A stretch of 64,000 nt of DNA from Chryseomicrobium sp. FSL W7-1435 (GTDB lineage Bacteria; Bacillota; Bacilli; Bacillales_A; Planococcaceae). Made by a program: the position numbers and the translations under genes. The stretch spans positions 310,001 to 374,000 of the forward strand of contig NZ_CP151997.1 of NCBI RefSeq assembly GCF_038595005.1, in the 5' to 3' direction. Below, one piece after another: positions 1 through 7,850 of this stretch. The notes beneath the pieces are model-generated. The model was not told where the DNA came from. It saw only the letters and a list, made by a program, of their open reading frames with translations, and did no database searches. Numbering within the stretch: position 1 is the stretch's first letter; each line of letters starts with the position of its first letter.

Positions 1-31
1 ATATCCAGTAAATTTTAAGGAGGAATTTTAC

Positions 32-760
32 ATGTTATTTCGTCAATATTTGCATACCGAACCAGTAGCAGCATCCTATTTATTTGGGTGCGGAAGTCAA
101 TCACAGGGAGTAGTTGTAGATCCACTTGAAGACCAGGTAGATGTTTACGTGGATGAAGCCCAGAGATTGGGCTTGAATATTGTTTATGTCATTGATACAC
201 ACCTTCACGCTGATCATGTATCAGGTGCAAGAAAATTAGCTGAAAAAACAGGGGCAAAATATGTGCTTCATTCTTCCGCTGAGACAAATTACGATTATTT
301 ATCGGTAGAAGACGGAGACGAATTATTTGCCGGAAACACAAAACTCACATTCTTGCATACGCCAGGGCATACACCCGAACACATTTCTATCGTTGTTTCA
401 GATACACGCAGAGCAGATGAACCCTGGTTTATCTTAACCGGACACACCTTAATGGTTGGAGATGCAGGTAGAACTGAATTGGCGGTGTCTGTTGAAGAAG
501 GAGCAAAAGATTTGTATCAAAGCATCCAAAAAATCACTCGATTAGAAGACCATATTGAATTGTATCCAGGAGCATTTTCAGGATCAGTTTGCGGACGTGG
601 TTTAAGCGGCAAACCTTCTTCCACTATTGGATTTGAAAAACGTTACAATGAAGCGTTGAAATTCGATAATGAGAAGGAGTTTGTTGACTTTATGACAACG
701 AATGTACCGCCACAGCCAGAAGGTTTTAAAGAGATGAGAAAAAATAATCAAGGGAAATAA
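32..760 (+). CDS. ETHE1-like persulfide dioxygenase (MBL fold)
   Basis: A 242-residue metallo-beta-lactamase-fold protein without a rhodanese domain. The metal motif THLHADH is seen at about residues 56-62, with a further histidine in TPGHTPEH and an aspartate in MVGDAGRTEL. This set of ligands is typical of glyoxalase II-like iron enzymes, and the length and motif spacing suit ETHE1-type persulfide dioxygenases, which oxidise glutathione or low-molecular-weight persulfide to sulfite. The start is the ATG 8 nt after an AAGGAGGAA ribosome site. It lies at the left end of a sulfur gene region on the opposite strand from the main yrk-like cluster and is followed at once by a strong terminator. 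Cytoplasmic, since no signal peptide is seen. The exact thiol substrate is inferred. Confidence 0.85.
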   Translation: MLFRQYLHTEPVAASYLFGCGSQSQGVVVDPLEDQVDVYVDEAQRLGLNIVYVIDTHLHADHVSGARKLAEKTGAKYVLHSSAETNYDYLSVEDGDELFAGNTKLTFLHTPGHTPEHISIVVSDTRRADEPWFILTGHTLMVGDAGRTELAVSVEEGAKDLYQSIQKITRLEDHIELYPGAFSGSVCGRGLSGKPSSTIGFEKRYNEALKFDNEKEFVDFMTTNVPPQPEGFKEMRKNNQGK

Positions 761-766
761 TATTGA

Positions 767-797
767 GGAGAACCTCTTTTCTGGTTCTCCTTTTTTT
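767..797 (+). terminator. Terminator of the persulfide dioxygenase gene
   Basis: GGAGAACC (767-774) pairs with GGTTCTCC (783-790), followed by seven Ts. The T-run touches the ribosome site of the next gene. Confidence 0.85.
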
Positions 798-810
798 GGA
801 GGTAAATAGT

Positions 811-2043
811 TTGAGCAAAGTGCAAATTGGAATTAAAGAAAATTTACTGAATTTCATACTTTTGGTTGTAACCAACTTCTTTGTCGGATCCATGGTTGGC
901 TTAGAAAGAACCCTTCTTCCTATCATCGGTGAAGAAGATTTTGGTTTAGTATCTACAAGTGCAGCCTTATCCTTTATCATCAGTTTTGGGTTTTCAAAGG
1001 CGATTGTGAACTATTTTGCAGGAGCAATCGCTGATCGGTTTGGAAGAAGGAAAGTCTTGCTGATTGGTTGGGGTGTGGGCTTGCTAGTGCCGTTAATGGT
1101 TATCTTCGCAAGCTCATGGTGGATGATTGTAGTCGCGAACATTTTCTTGGGTATTAATCAGGGGCTTACATGGTCCATGACTGTGAACATGAAAATCGAT
1201 CTGGCGAAGCCCACTCAAAGAGGACTTGCGGTAGGTTTCAATGAGTTTGCAGGCTATACCGGGGTAGCGGTAATGGCGGCAGTTTCCGGTTTTGTAGCTA
1301 CGAGTTACTCGAACCGGCCAGAACCCTTTTATATAGGAATTGGAATCGTAGTAATCGGCTTTATTTTATCGCTGATTGTAAAAGATACTGAATCACACAT
1401 TAAACTACAAGCTAGCTCTTCTAATAAAAACCCTGCCGTTTCAGCAATAGAAGTCTTCAAAAATACGACATTCAAAGATAAAAATCTTTCTACCCTCACA
1501 TTTTCAGGATTGAGCACCAATCTTAAGGATGGGATGGCTTGGGGACTCTTCCCGATTTTCTTTGCAAGCGTTGGCTTGAATTTAGCACAAATCGGGCTGC
1601 TGGTTGCTATTTACCCCGCCTCATGGGGACTTTTTCAACTGTTCACGGGAGTACTAAGCGACAAAATAGGAAGAAAAGGATTGATTGTAGGTGGTATGTG
1701 GCTTCAAGCCATTTCATTATGGATGATTCTTGTTGTAAATGAATATAGTCTGTGGATAGTTGCAGCCGTCTTGTTAGGTCTCGGAACAGCAATGGTTTAT
1801 CCGACATTGCAAGCTTCAATAAGTGATGTAGCTGATCCGTCGTGGAGAGCTTCATCAATGGGAGTTTATCGTTTCTGGAGAGATAGCGGATATGCCTTTG
1901 GCGCATTATTTGCAGGCGTACTGACGGATTTACTGAATGTGAATTGGGCTATCGGATTAGTCGCTTTTTTGCCACTGAGTGCAGGTATACTAGCGGCAGT
2001 AAGGTTACGTGAAACCTTGCCCACCTTAGCCAAAGGCAATTAA
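811..2043 (+). CDS. Major facilitator superfamily transporter
   Basis: Roughly 410 residues with about 12 hydrophobic segments. The MFS loop 2-3 motif is seen in the first half (GAIADRFGRRKVLLIG) and a repeat of it in the second half (GVLSDKIGRKGLIVGG). I place the start at the TTG at 811, since GGAGGT at 798-803 is spaced 7 nt from it and the upstream in-frame codons run through the preceding terminator. The substrate cannot be told from sequence. Its place beside a persulfide dioxygenase gene makes export of a sulfur compound or drug-like molecule possible but unproven. It has no room for its own promoter, so expression may depend on read-through. Confidence 0.85.
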   Translation: MSKVQIGIKENLLNFILLVVTNFFVGSMVGLERTLLPIIGEEDFGLVSTSAALSFIISFGFSKAIVNYFAGAIADRFGRRKVLLIGWGVGLLVPLMVIFASSWWMIVVANIFLGINQGLTWSMTVNMKIDLAKPTQRGLAVGFNEFAGYTGVAVMAAVSGFVATSYSNRPEPFYIGIGIVVIGFILSLIVKDTESHIKLQASSSNKNPAVSAIEVFKNTTFKDKNLSTLTFSGLSTNLKDGMAWGLFPIFFASVGLNLAQIGLLVAIYPASWGLFQLFTGVLSDKIGRKGLIVGGMWLQAISLWMILVVNEYSLWIVAAVLLGLGTAMVYPTLQASISDVADPSWRASSMGVYRFWRDSGYAFGALFAGVLTDLLNVNWAIGLVAFLPLSAGILAAVRLRETLPTLAKGN

Positions 2044-2067
2044 AAATCTTCATCGTAATTAAATTAA

Positions 2068-2100
2068 AAATAAGCTCGATATTATTGAGCTTATTTTTTA
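2068..2100 (+). terminator. Terminator of the MFS gene
   Basis: AAATAAGCTC (2068-2077) pairs with GAGCTTATTT (2087-2096), ending in a T-run. Confidence 0.85.
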
Positions 2101-2260
2101 TGCCTTCATTTATCTCAGGTTAGTTTGAGTGATGTAAAATATAATTCGTTCCATTTAACTTCCTGTTATATATCTTAGCCTAAATCTCCTGGACTATTAA
2201 AACTTCATTTTAGTTATTCTTTCCAATACATCATCGTACATTTAAAATCGATTCATGCCA

Positions 2261-2390
2261 TTATGAATCGTTTGTAAAAGTACACTTTCACTCACAAAAA
2301 GCGAGAAAATAAGCTTGAACTAGCCAATTTTCTCCCTCTCTATTTATGCAGCTTCCGATAATCTTATGGTATGTAAACTAAGAGCAAGTT
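2261..2390 (+). repeat. Non-coding direct repeat, left copy
   Basis: This block contains CGTTTGTAAAAGTACACTTT (2269-2288), then a hairpin (GAGAAAAT ... ATTTTCTC), then CCGATAA and TATGTAAACT near 2355-2380. The same order of elements recurs in the same orientation at 3561-3700 on the other side of the S41 peptidase gene. The gap 2101-2460 holds no gene that I can support. Confidence 0.6.
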
Positions 2391-2460
2391 GCGACTTTCT
2401 ACATTTTCATCATGCCGCAAAACCTTTCCTCCTGATATTTCATTTGAATCAAAGGACTTA

Positions 2461-3471
2461 TCAGACAATTCCATTCCGTTCGTTCAATATTCTTTTCGCT
2501 TCTTTAATCGATTTTCCTTTGTCACCTTTGCTCTCTTCTTTTTCAATTATGACTTGAAGAGCATTAGTATAAGCAACTTCCCGTGCTTCTTCTTGTGGTG
2601 CTTGGATATATGGTACAACCCCTTTGCCTTCCCAGTTTTCGTTCGTAATCGGACTGATTGCTTTACCACTTGGAATGAATGCTGTGAAGTATTCATTTAA
2701 TGGAGTTGGAGGAGCTGGATTTGCACCTCCCATAGTTGTTTCACCAATGACGATTGCCCGTTTCATATTTTTCATCTCATAAGCAAATTGCTCGGCACCT
2801 GAAAAGGTGTTGGAACTAGTTAAGATATAAACAGGTTTGTCTATATATCTTCTTCCTGGCAGGTAAGGGTAACTCCAATATTGTTGAGTCATCCCTTCAT
2901 TTTTCCAATAAATATCACCGATATGAGTAGGATGAACAGAATCTGAATTTAAAAAATAACTGATTAACAAAGCAACCATTCCGGGATGTCCACCTATATT
3001 TTTTCGAAGATCAAAAATTAGAGCATCGGTGTTCGAGAGAAAGTTCAAAGCTAGCATAGCTGTCTCTCCACCATATTGAGGGAAAGCAAAAGATCGAAGA
3101 TCAATATAACCAACGTTACCAGGCATACGCTCTAACTTATAAAAACCGAAATTATCATTACTACTATTCTGCTGATGCTCTTTTAACCATTTAGGGTCAT
3201 TCATAGGATCTTTGATAATAGGTTGTTTTTCGGAAGAAAAAGAAATCCGCAGATGTTTATCCTTACTGATTTCGAAAAGCTGGCTGTTTAAGACTTCGCA
3301 TAGTTCTGTACCTGTTTGTATATTTTGATAGTTCTTTTCTTCTTTCTTTTGATTTATTTCCTGAATAATCGTTTCCGCAACATCTTCAAAAATGTACGAA
3401 GTTCTTACTTCCTGCAAGAAAGTTGCAATCACTTTCTCATATTCTTTCTGATTAATTGCTACATCATTCAT
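2461..3471 (-). CDS. S41-family (IRBP/tricorn-like) peptidase
   Basis: A 336-residue protein. Residues about 115-290 carry the S41 peptidase core: NVGYIDLRSF, the LIFDLRKNIGG turn, and TSSNTFSGAEQFAYEM with the likely nucleophile Ser224, followed by GETTMGGA. The N-terminal 110 residues resemble the helical cap of IRBP-like members. No signal peptide is seen, so it is probably cytoplasmic, unlike CtpA processing proteases, and it has no PDZ domain. The substrate is unknown. It stands alone between two copies of a non-coding direct repeat, which suggests that it arrived as a cassette. Confidence 0.8.
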   Translation of the reverse strand: MNDVAINQKEYEKVIATFLQEVRTSYIFEDVAETIIQEINQKKEEKNYQNIQTGTELCEVLNSQLFEISKDKHLRISFSSEKQPIIKDPMNDPKWLKEHQQNSSNDNFGFYKLERMPGNVGYIDLRSFAFPQYGGETAMLALNFLSNTDALIFDLRKNIGGHPGMVALLISYFLNSDSVHPTHIGDIYWKNEGMTQQYWSYPYLPGRRYIDKPVYILTSSNTFSGAEQFAYEMKNMKRAIVIGETTMGGANPAPPTPLNEYFTAFIPSGKAISPITNENWEGKGVVPYIQAPQEEAREVAYTNALQVIIEKEESKGDKGKSIKEAKRILNERNGIV

Positions 3472-3560
3472 TTAGAACTCCTTCTTCCTGAACCTAAGTA
3501 TTTTTATGTTAACTTTATATTTCCATTAAAATTCCTTTTTAGCAAGTAGAGTTTGGTTTA

Positions 3561-3700
3561 TGATAAACCGTTCGTAAAAGTACACTTTTACAGACAAAAG
3601 AGGAAGGCGGGCGCTAATCAGCATCCGTCTTCCTCTTGTGTTCTATTATTCCATTTAACGCTACTACCGATAAGGTATCATATGTAAACTTGAGATACAC
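3561..3700 (+). repeat. Non-coding direct repeat, right copy
   Basis: CCGTTCGTAAAAGTACACTT starts near 3568. It is followed by a hairpin (GAGGAAGGCGG ... CCGTCTTCCTC, about 3600-3635), then ACCGATAA near 3665 and TATGTAAACT near 3680. Element order and spacing match the block at 2261-2390, while the hairpin stems differ in sequence but not in position. The rest of 3472-3886 shows no gene. Confidence 0.6.
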
Positions 3701-3886
3701 TAGTTATGGAGATACTTACTGTTTTTCATCTAGATACAAGTTTTTTCTAAAATGGCAGCTCCCTTCAAATCCATGTGTTTTGCTCACAATATTCCATCTC
3801 ATTTTCTCTCTTAAATTTTAGTTAGCGGGTAAAGTATCGAATAAAAAGGGTATAAAGGAAAAAAGAGAAAGTTGGGAGTGATCAAA

Positions 3887-4222
3887 ATGAAAGAACTTGT
3901 TTCATTGGAAGAAGTGAAGGCTTATAGTAAAGAACCTGGACTGCAATTTCTCTATATCCTTACCACTAATTGAAGTGTATGCCACGCCTTACTTCCTCAG
4001 GTGGAGGAAGCAATGACTGGTTTTCCGCATATTCAAACAAGACAAGTAAACGCAGAAGAAATTCCCGAACTTTCCGGGTTTTTGTCCATTTTCACTGTTC
4101 CGGTTCTTATTTTATTCGCTGATGGAAAAGAGATGATGAGGGAAGCGAGATTTGTCCATGTAGAAGAATTTAAAGAGAAAATCAGGAAAATATACGAAGG
4201 ATTCTACTCTTCGGATCAATAA
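3887..4222 (+). CDS. Thioredoxin-like protein with in-frame TGA at the redox site (selenoprotein candidate or pseudogene)
   Basis: From ATG 3887, after a GGGAG ribosome site, the frame reads 28 residues to FLYILTTN, then TGA (3971-3973), then SVCHALLPQVEE and on to a TAA at 4220. Read through, this is a 111-residue thioredoxin-like protein with the cis-proline region FTVPVLILFADGKE intact. Relatives, from memory, carry Cys at the TGA position, giving a CxxC motif; here it would be UxxC. A perfect 7-bp hairpin with a 5-nt AGGTG loop lies at 3992-4010, 25 nt after the TGA, within the window used for bacterial SECIS elements. No sel genes are in the window. A plain nonsense mutation is the alternative; a short product could also start at GTG 4001. 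Confidence 0.6.
3992..4010 (+). promoter_or_regulatory. SECIS-like hairpin downstream of the in-frame TGA
   Basis: CTTCCTC pairs perfectly with GAGGAAG around the loop AGGTG. G is the second loop base, and the loop begins 25 nt after the TGA at 3971-3973. The helix can be extended past one A/C mismatch by TT/AA. The bases also encode LPQVEE, so coding constraint could explain the pairing by chance. Confidence 0.45.
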
Positions 4223-4224
4223 AA

Positions 4225-4259
4225 AAAGGTGGACGATTTGAGAAAAATCGTCCGCCTTT
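4225..4259. terminator. Bidirectional terminator between convergent genes
   Basis: AAAGGTGGACGATTT (4225-4239) pairs with AAATCGTCCGCCTTT (4245-4259), flanked by an A-run and a T-run. It serves the thioredoxin-like gene and the convergent methyltransferase gene. Confidence 0.9.
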
Positions 4260-4279
4260 TTAAAGAAGTTCTCTAGTCC

Positions 4280-4873
4280 TCACTGCGGCTTCTGTCCAAC
4301 AAACTGTATAACGTGGGACAATCCGTTGTGGAGTTCGCCCTCGTTCCGGATGACCTCCCCTAAGAAGAAATGGACGATTCGCCAATCACTAAATTCCTCC
4401 AGAAAGTCTTCAGGCCGGTAGAGAAAGTCCAACTCTTTCGGACCGCCGCTTTGATAAGGGATTTGATTATGGGAATAGACTTCCGCTATAAAATATCCTC
4501 CAGGCCTTACGGCTTCCTTGACTCCTGAAAGGGTTTTCTTACGGACTTCTCCTGGGAAGTGGCCAAAAACATTCACAATCCCGTCCCATTGATTCTGCTG
4601 CCACTCGGCTTCTGCCAGATCGACCAGTTCCGTGCTCACACGGACGCCTTGTTTTGCTGCCAACTTACTCACTTTTTCCAGTCCGGATTCGGCATAATCC
4701 CAGGCCGTGACGTTCAGCCCCTGTCTGGCTAAGAATACAGCATTTCTGCCTTCCCCTTCCGCAATGGTCAAGACTTCCCCAGATAGAGCGGTATACATAT
4801 CCTTTAGAAATACATTCGGTTCGGTTCCATAGACGTATTTCTTATCTTTAAAACGTTCATTCCAGTTAGCCAT
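4280..4873 (-). CDS. Class I SAM-dependent methyltransferase
   Basis: 197 residues of a Rossmann-fold methyltransferase of the TehB/thiopurine-methyltransferase-like kind. Motif I is LTIAEGEGRNAVFLA (about residues 36-50), an acidic residue follows in TAWDYAESGL, and a later motif reads VRPGGYFIAEVY. The N-terminal NERFKDKKYVYGTEPN is typical of this small-molecule methyltransferase group. The ribosome site AAGGAGG is upstream of the ATG. The stop codon of a small upstream ORF overlaps this start. The substrate is unknown; oxyanion or thiol detoxification is possible. Confidence 0.8.
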   Translation of the reverse strand: MANWNERFKDKKYVYGTEPNVFLKDMYTALSGEVLTIAEGEGRNAVFLARQGLNVTAWDYAESGLEKVSKLAAKQGVRVSTELVDLAEAEWQQNQWDGIVNVFGHFPGEVRKKTLSGVKEAVRPGGYFIAEVYSHNQIPYQSGGPKELDFLYRPEDFLEEFSDWRIVHFFLGEVIRNEGELHNGLSHVIQFVGQKPQ

Positions 4874-5031
4874 TATATAGCCTCCTTGCTTTTATCTTTA
4901 ATTTTTAAGCGATCTTCAAAAGGTTTTCTGCGAAGCATTGGATATTCCTGCTCTTCTATCGTTCTATTAAAAAGGTTAAAGAAACCATTTTTAAGTTCTA
5001 TATTGCTAATACCCTGTTTGAATAAGCCCAA
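4873..5031 (-). CDS. Possible small ORF coupled to the methyltransferase gene
   Basis: A frame of about 52 codons runs from a TTG at 5031 to a TAA that shares its last base with the methyltransferase ATG. The product would include NIELKNGFFNLFNRTIEEQ and end KDKSKEAI. An AGAGGT sequence lies about 11 nt before the TTG. The composition is protein-like and the overlap suggests translational coupling, but the same frame stays open upstream without a start codon, up to the tauE terminator. It may therefore be the tail of a truncated gene. I do not recognise it. Confidence 0.35.
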   Translation of the reverse strand: MGLFKQGISNIELKNGFFNLFNRTIEEQEYPMLRRKPFEDRLKIKDKSKEAI

Positions 5032-5072
5032 TCTTATTTCTGACCTCTTCTTTCTGAGTATTGCAAGACAAT

Positions 5073-5100
5073 AAAAAGGAAGCAGCGACTAGCTGCCTCC
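5073..5100 (-). terminator. Terminator of the yrkF-to-yrkJ sulfur operon
   Basis: GGAAGCAGC (5078-5086) pairs with GCTGCCTCC (5092-5100) with one mismatch. On the minus strand this is followed by five Us. Confidence 0.8.
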
Positions 5101-5126
5101 TTACTGTGTCCAATTTATGATTTTTT

Positions 5127-5903
5127 TTACAAGATCTCTGTCCAGATTTTGATGGCTGTCCCTAAAATCAACAGCGCTAAAATCCATTGGAGATATTTCG
5201 TATTCATCTTTTGACCCAGCTTGGCACCAAGCGGGGCTGCCAAAATACTAGCGACGATCATGACCGCTGCGGGACCGTAAAGAATCTGATCAGTAACAAT
5301 TTTTCCAACTGTCGAACCGATTGACGAAATGAACGTAATCGCCAGTGAAGTCGCAATGGTCATCCGCGTTGGAATCTTCAAGACGACCAGCATAATTGGC
5401 ACAAGGATAAAGGCACCTGCTGCACCGACAATACCTGCCGCAATCCCGACGATGAACGCCAGTCCTGCAGCCAGCCATTTATTGAATGTCACTTGGTCGG
5501 TCGGAATATCGTCGACTCCTTTTTTCGGAAGGAACATCATAACTACCGCGATTGTTGCCAAAATAGCATAGACGATGTTGATCGCCTGTTCTGACATCAG
5601 CGTCGAACCGTAGCCCCCGATAAAACTGCCGACCAGGATGGCACCGCCCATATAAGCGATCAGTGTTTTATTCAGATAGCCGCTGCCGCGGTAGGCCCAT
5701 ACACCTGCGATGGTGGCGAAGAACACCTGAATGGCACTGATGCCGGATACTTCATGAGCGCTGAATGCCGTATAGCCGAGTATGACCGGAATATAAAGCA
5801 GCATCGGATATTTGATGATCGAGCCACCGATTCCGACCATTCCGGAGATGAAGGAACCGATGAAGCCGATCAGGAATATGATGATAATAAAATCAAAACT
5901 CAT
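5127..5903 (-). CDS. yrkJ: TauE/SafE-family sulfite/thiosulfate exporter
   Basis: 258 residues with about eight membrane segments and the repeated glycine-rich motif of the TauE/SafE family ([20 protein letters not shown] near the N-terminus and [17 protein letters not shown] in the second half). Members export sulfite, sulfoacetate or related sulfur anions. It is the last gene of the minus-strand sulfur operon and matches the position of B. subtilis yrkJ after yrkI. The inferred job is removal of the sulfite or thiosulfate made by the persulfide dioxygenase upstream. The ribosome site AGAGGTGA precedes the ATG. Confidence 0.85.
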   Translation of the reverse strand: MSFDFIIIIFLIGFIGSFISGMVGIGGSIIKYPMLLYIPVILGYTAFSAHEVSGISAIQVFFATIAGVWAYRGSGYLNKTLIAYMGGAILVGSFIGGYGSTLMSEQAINIVYAILATIAVVMMFLPKKGVDDIPTDQVTFNKWLAAGLAFIVGIAAGIVGAAGAFILVPIMLVVLKIPTRMTIATSLAITFISSIGSTVGKIVTDQILYGPAAVMIVASILAAPLGAKLGQKMNTKYLQWILALLILGTAIKIWTEIL

Positions 5904-5927
5904 CTTTTGTCACCTCTTCCAAAAGCG

Positions 5928-5954
5928 AAAAGGGTATCATGGCGATACCCTTTT
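5928..5954 (-). promoter_or_regulatory. Intergenic hairpin between yrkI and yrkJ
   Basis: AAAAGGGTATC (5928-5938) pairs perfectly with GATACCCTTTT (5944-5954). It may act as a weak attenuator or an RNA-stability element between the two genes of one operon. Confidence 0.6.
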
Positions 5955-5961
5955 ACAACTC

Positions 5962-6192
5962 TTAGCCTTTCTTGATCCAGAATTTAAGGACGCCTTCTTC
6001 TTCTTGTGTATCCAACAATTCGTGGCCGCCTGATTTTGCCCAGGCAGTCATGTCCGCTTTTGCGCCTTTATCAGTAGCAAGGATTTCCAGGATCTGTCCG
6101 GATTCAAGCTCTTTCATTTCTTTTCTTGTTTTCACGATCGGCATTGGGCAAGCCAAGCCTTTTGCGTCTAATACTTTATCTGCGTTCAACAA
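5962..6192 (-). CDS. yrkI: TusA/SirA-family sulfur carrier protein
   Basis: 76 residues, the full length of the TusA fold. The persulfide-carrying cysteine is Cys15 in LDAKGLACPMPIVKT, the family signature. It sits between the rhodanese-dioxygenase gene and the exporter gene, as yrkI does in B. subtilis. The inferred role is to accept sulfane sulfur from rhodanese or DsrE partners and hand it to the dioxygenase. Cytoplasmic. Confidence 0.9.
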   Translation of the reverse strand: MLNADKVLDAKGLACPMPIVKTRKEMKELESGQILEILATDKGAKADMTAWAKSGGHELLDTQEEEGVLKFWIKKG

Positions 6193-6245
6193 AATCTCTC
6201 CTTTTGGGTTTGTATTGTTTTAATTTCAATAAAAATATCTTTTAC

Positions 6246-7373
6246 TTACCGAACCGCACAACGGTTTGGTCCGATTTCCATTTCACGCTGAACTTCTTCG
6301 TCAGGCGTGATTTTGCCCATATTGGTCTTACGGATGTCCTCATAAGCATTCGGCTGCGGCGGCAGGTTTTTCGTTACCATGTCGCGGAACTCCTGCTCAT
6401 CTTCGATATTCAATCCGTGATTTTCTTTGAAAAGGTCGCTTAGTTTTTTCGCGACGCTTCCGTCCGTGTTCAGCTCCTCCATGATCATGAAGTGAGCCGG
6501 TAAAACAATCAGCTCATCCGCCAATTCTGCATAACGGCTGTAAAGCGATTCACGCAGGTCGCCGACCCAATCTTCTGCAAGGCCTGCAAGGTCAGGACGT
6601 CCGATGGAATCGATGAACAGGATATCGCCTGTCATCAAGTACTGATCATCTACGATAAATGATGTCGAACCGATTGTATGCCCCGGCGAGTATAATGCTT
6701 CAATTTCAATTTTTGATTCGCCTAATGCCACTTCAAGGCCATTGACCAATTCCGCATAATCGAATACCACTTCTTCAGCGTCAGCCGGCGGCAAGTAATA
6801 CGTTGCGCCTGTTGCTTCAGCGATTTGGCGTCCTCCGGAAATGTGGTCTGCGTGCAAGTGTGTATCGAATACGTGCTTGATCTTAGCACCTTTTTCCTGC
6901 GCGAAATCCAAGAAGATATCAGTCATGCGTGTTGCATCGATAATAGCGGCTTCACCGTCTGAGATGGTCATGTAAGAAAGGCAGCCTTTTCCGATGCGGA
7001 CGAATTGGTACAATTCCCCGCCATTTTTCAAATCGCCGACTTTCACTGGTTCCAGGTGTTCACTCCAAGCTTTCATGCCGCCTTCAAGGTACGCCGCGTC
7101 GACGCCTTCTTCATCCAGCATTTCCGCTACCATCACAGAAGATCCTTCTTTCGCGCAAACGACAAGAATGTCTCTGTCTTTCGGAAGTTCTGAAACCACT
7201 TCTTCGACACCGTCCAATAAATCAAAATAAGGTGTATTCAGATACTGAATGTTACCGCCTTCGATTTTCCAGTCGGCGAAAGCGTCGCCGTTGCGTACAT
7301 CAAGGATAAATAAAGGCTGGTTATCGATTACTTTACGTGCTACTTCTTTTGCGGTCATTGCTTTTACAGTCAA
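6246..7373 (-). CDS. yrkH: Rhodanese-persulfide dioxygenase fusion (YrkH-like), copy 1
   Basis: 375 residues. An N-terminal rhodanese domain (about 1-110) has the active-site loop VVCAKEGSS with Cys73. The metallo-beta-lactamase domain follows, with THLHADH at about 171-177, then SPGHTIGST and [16 protein letters not shown]. The order rhodanese then MBL is that of YrkH, not that of S. aureus CstB, which has MBL first. I choose TTG 7373, since GGAGGT (7381-7386) is 7 nt away and the product then begins MTVK, as the paralogue at 10245 does; an ATG at 7388 lies inside the ribosome site. Likely reaction: transfer and oxidation of sulfane sulfur to sulfite or thiosulfate. Confidence 0.88.
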   Translation of the reverse strand: MTVKAMTAKEVARKVIDNQPLFILDVRNGDAFADWKIEGGNIQYLNTPYFDLLDGVEEVVSELPKDRDILVVCAKEGSSVMVAEMLDEEGVDAAYLEGGMKAWSEHLEPVKVGDLKNGGELYQFVRIGKGCLSYMTISDGEAAIIDATRMTDIFLDFAQEKGAKIKHVFDTHLHADHISGGRQIAEATGATYYLPPADAEEVVFDYAELVNGLEVALGESKIEIEALYSPGHTIGSTSFIVDDQYLMTGDILFIDSIGRPDLAGLAEDWVGDLRESLYSRYAELADELIVLPAHFMIMEELNTDGSVAKKLSDLFKENHGLNIEDEQEFRDMVTKNLPPQPNAYEDIRKTNMGKITPDEEVQREMEIGPNRCAVR

Positions 7374-7417
7374 TTTAAATACCTCCATCCGTATATTCTC
7401 GTTGAGTTTTTACGAGA

Positions 7418-7813
7418 TTAAAATGTTAATGTAACGTCTGCGTCTTTTGCGAATTCAAGGAATGTGACCGCTCCGCCAACATCAATGCCATCGACGAAAG
7501 CTTCTTTCTCAAGGCCGAATAAATCCATTGTCATTTGGCAGCCGATGAATTTCACGTTAAGTTCCTGCGCCATTTCAACCAGTTCCGGGATTGCCGGTAC
7601 ATTTCCTTTTGCGAATCCTTCAGCAATCTGTTCCTTGCCTTCAGGAAGCGGCAATTGGCCATATGCTTCTTTATTGATCAAGTTCAATCCTTCGAATGTA
7701 AAGAAGATTGCCACTTCGTGATCACTTGCCGCTGCTGCTGTTGCGATATTATATACTTTATAAGCATCGAATAATGTTCCGTTTGATGCGATGATTGCTG
7801 TTTTTCCTGCCAT
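7418..7813 (-). CDS. DsrE/DsrF-like (DrsE2-type) sulfur relay protein
   Basis: 131 residues of the DsrE/DsrF/DrsH-like fold. The conserved cysteine is Cys92 in FIGCQMTMDLFG, matching Cys120 in ACTMTMDLLG of the larger DsrE protein encoded at 9181-9660. DsrE2-type proteins bind persulfide and work with TusA and rhodanese in sulfur transfer. It lies between yrkF (TusA-rhodanese) and yrkH in the same operon, which supports that role. Cytoplasmic. Confidence 0.85.
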   Translation of the reverse strand: MAGKTAIIASNGTLFDAYKVYNIATAAAASDHEVAIFFTFEGLNLINKEAYGQLPLPEGKEQIAEGFAKGNVPAIPELVEMAQELNVKFIGCQMTMDLFGLEKEAFVDGIDVGGAVTFLEFAKDADVTLTF

Positions 7814-7850
7814 TTAAAATTCCTCCAGTTAAATTGTATTTTAAAATTGC

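Noticed and set aside
5927-5955. Whether the yrkI-yrkJ hairpin is a sixth CstR operator, as it contains GGGTATC and GATACCC
   Set aside because: The half-sites are in the inverse order (GGGTAT then ATACCC) and it lies inside an operon without a promoter.
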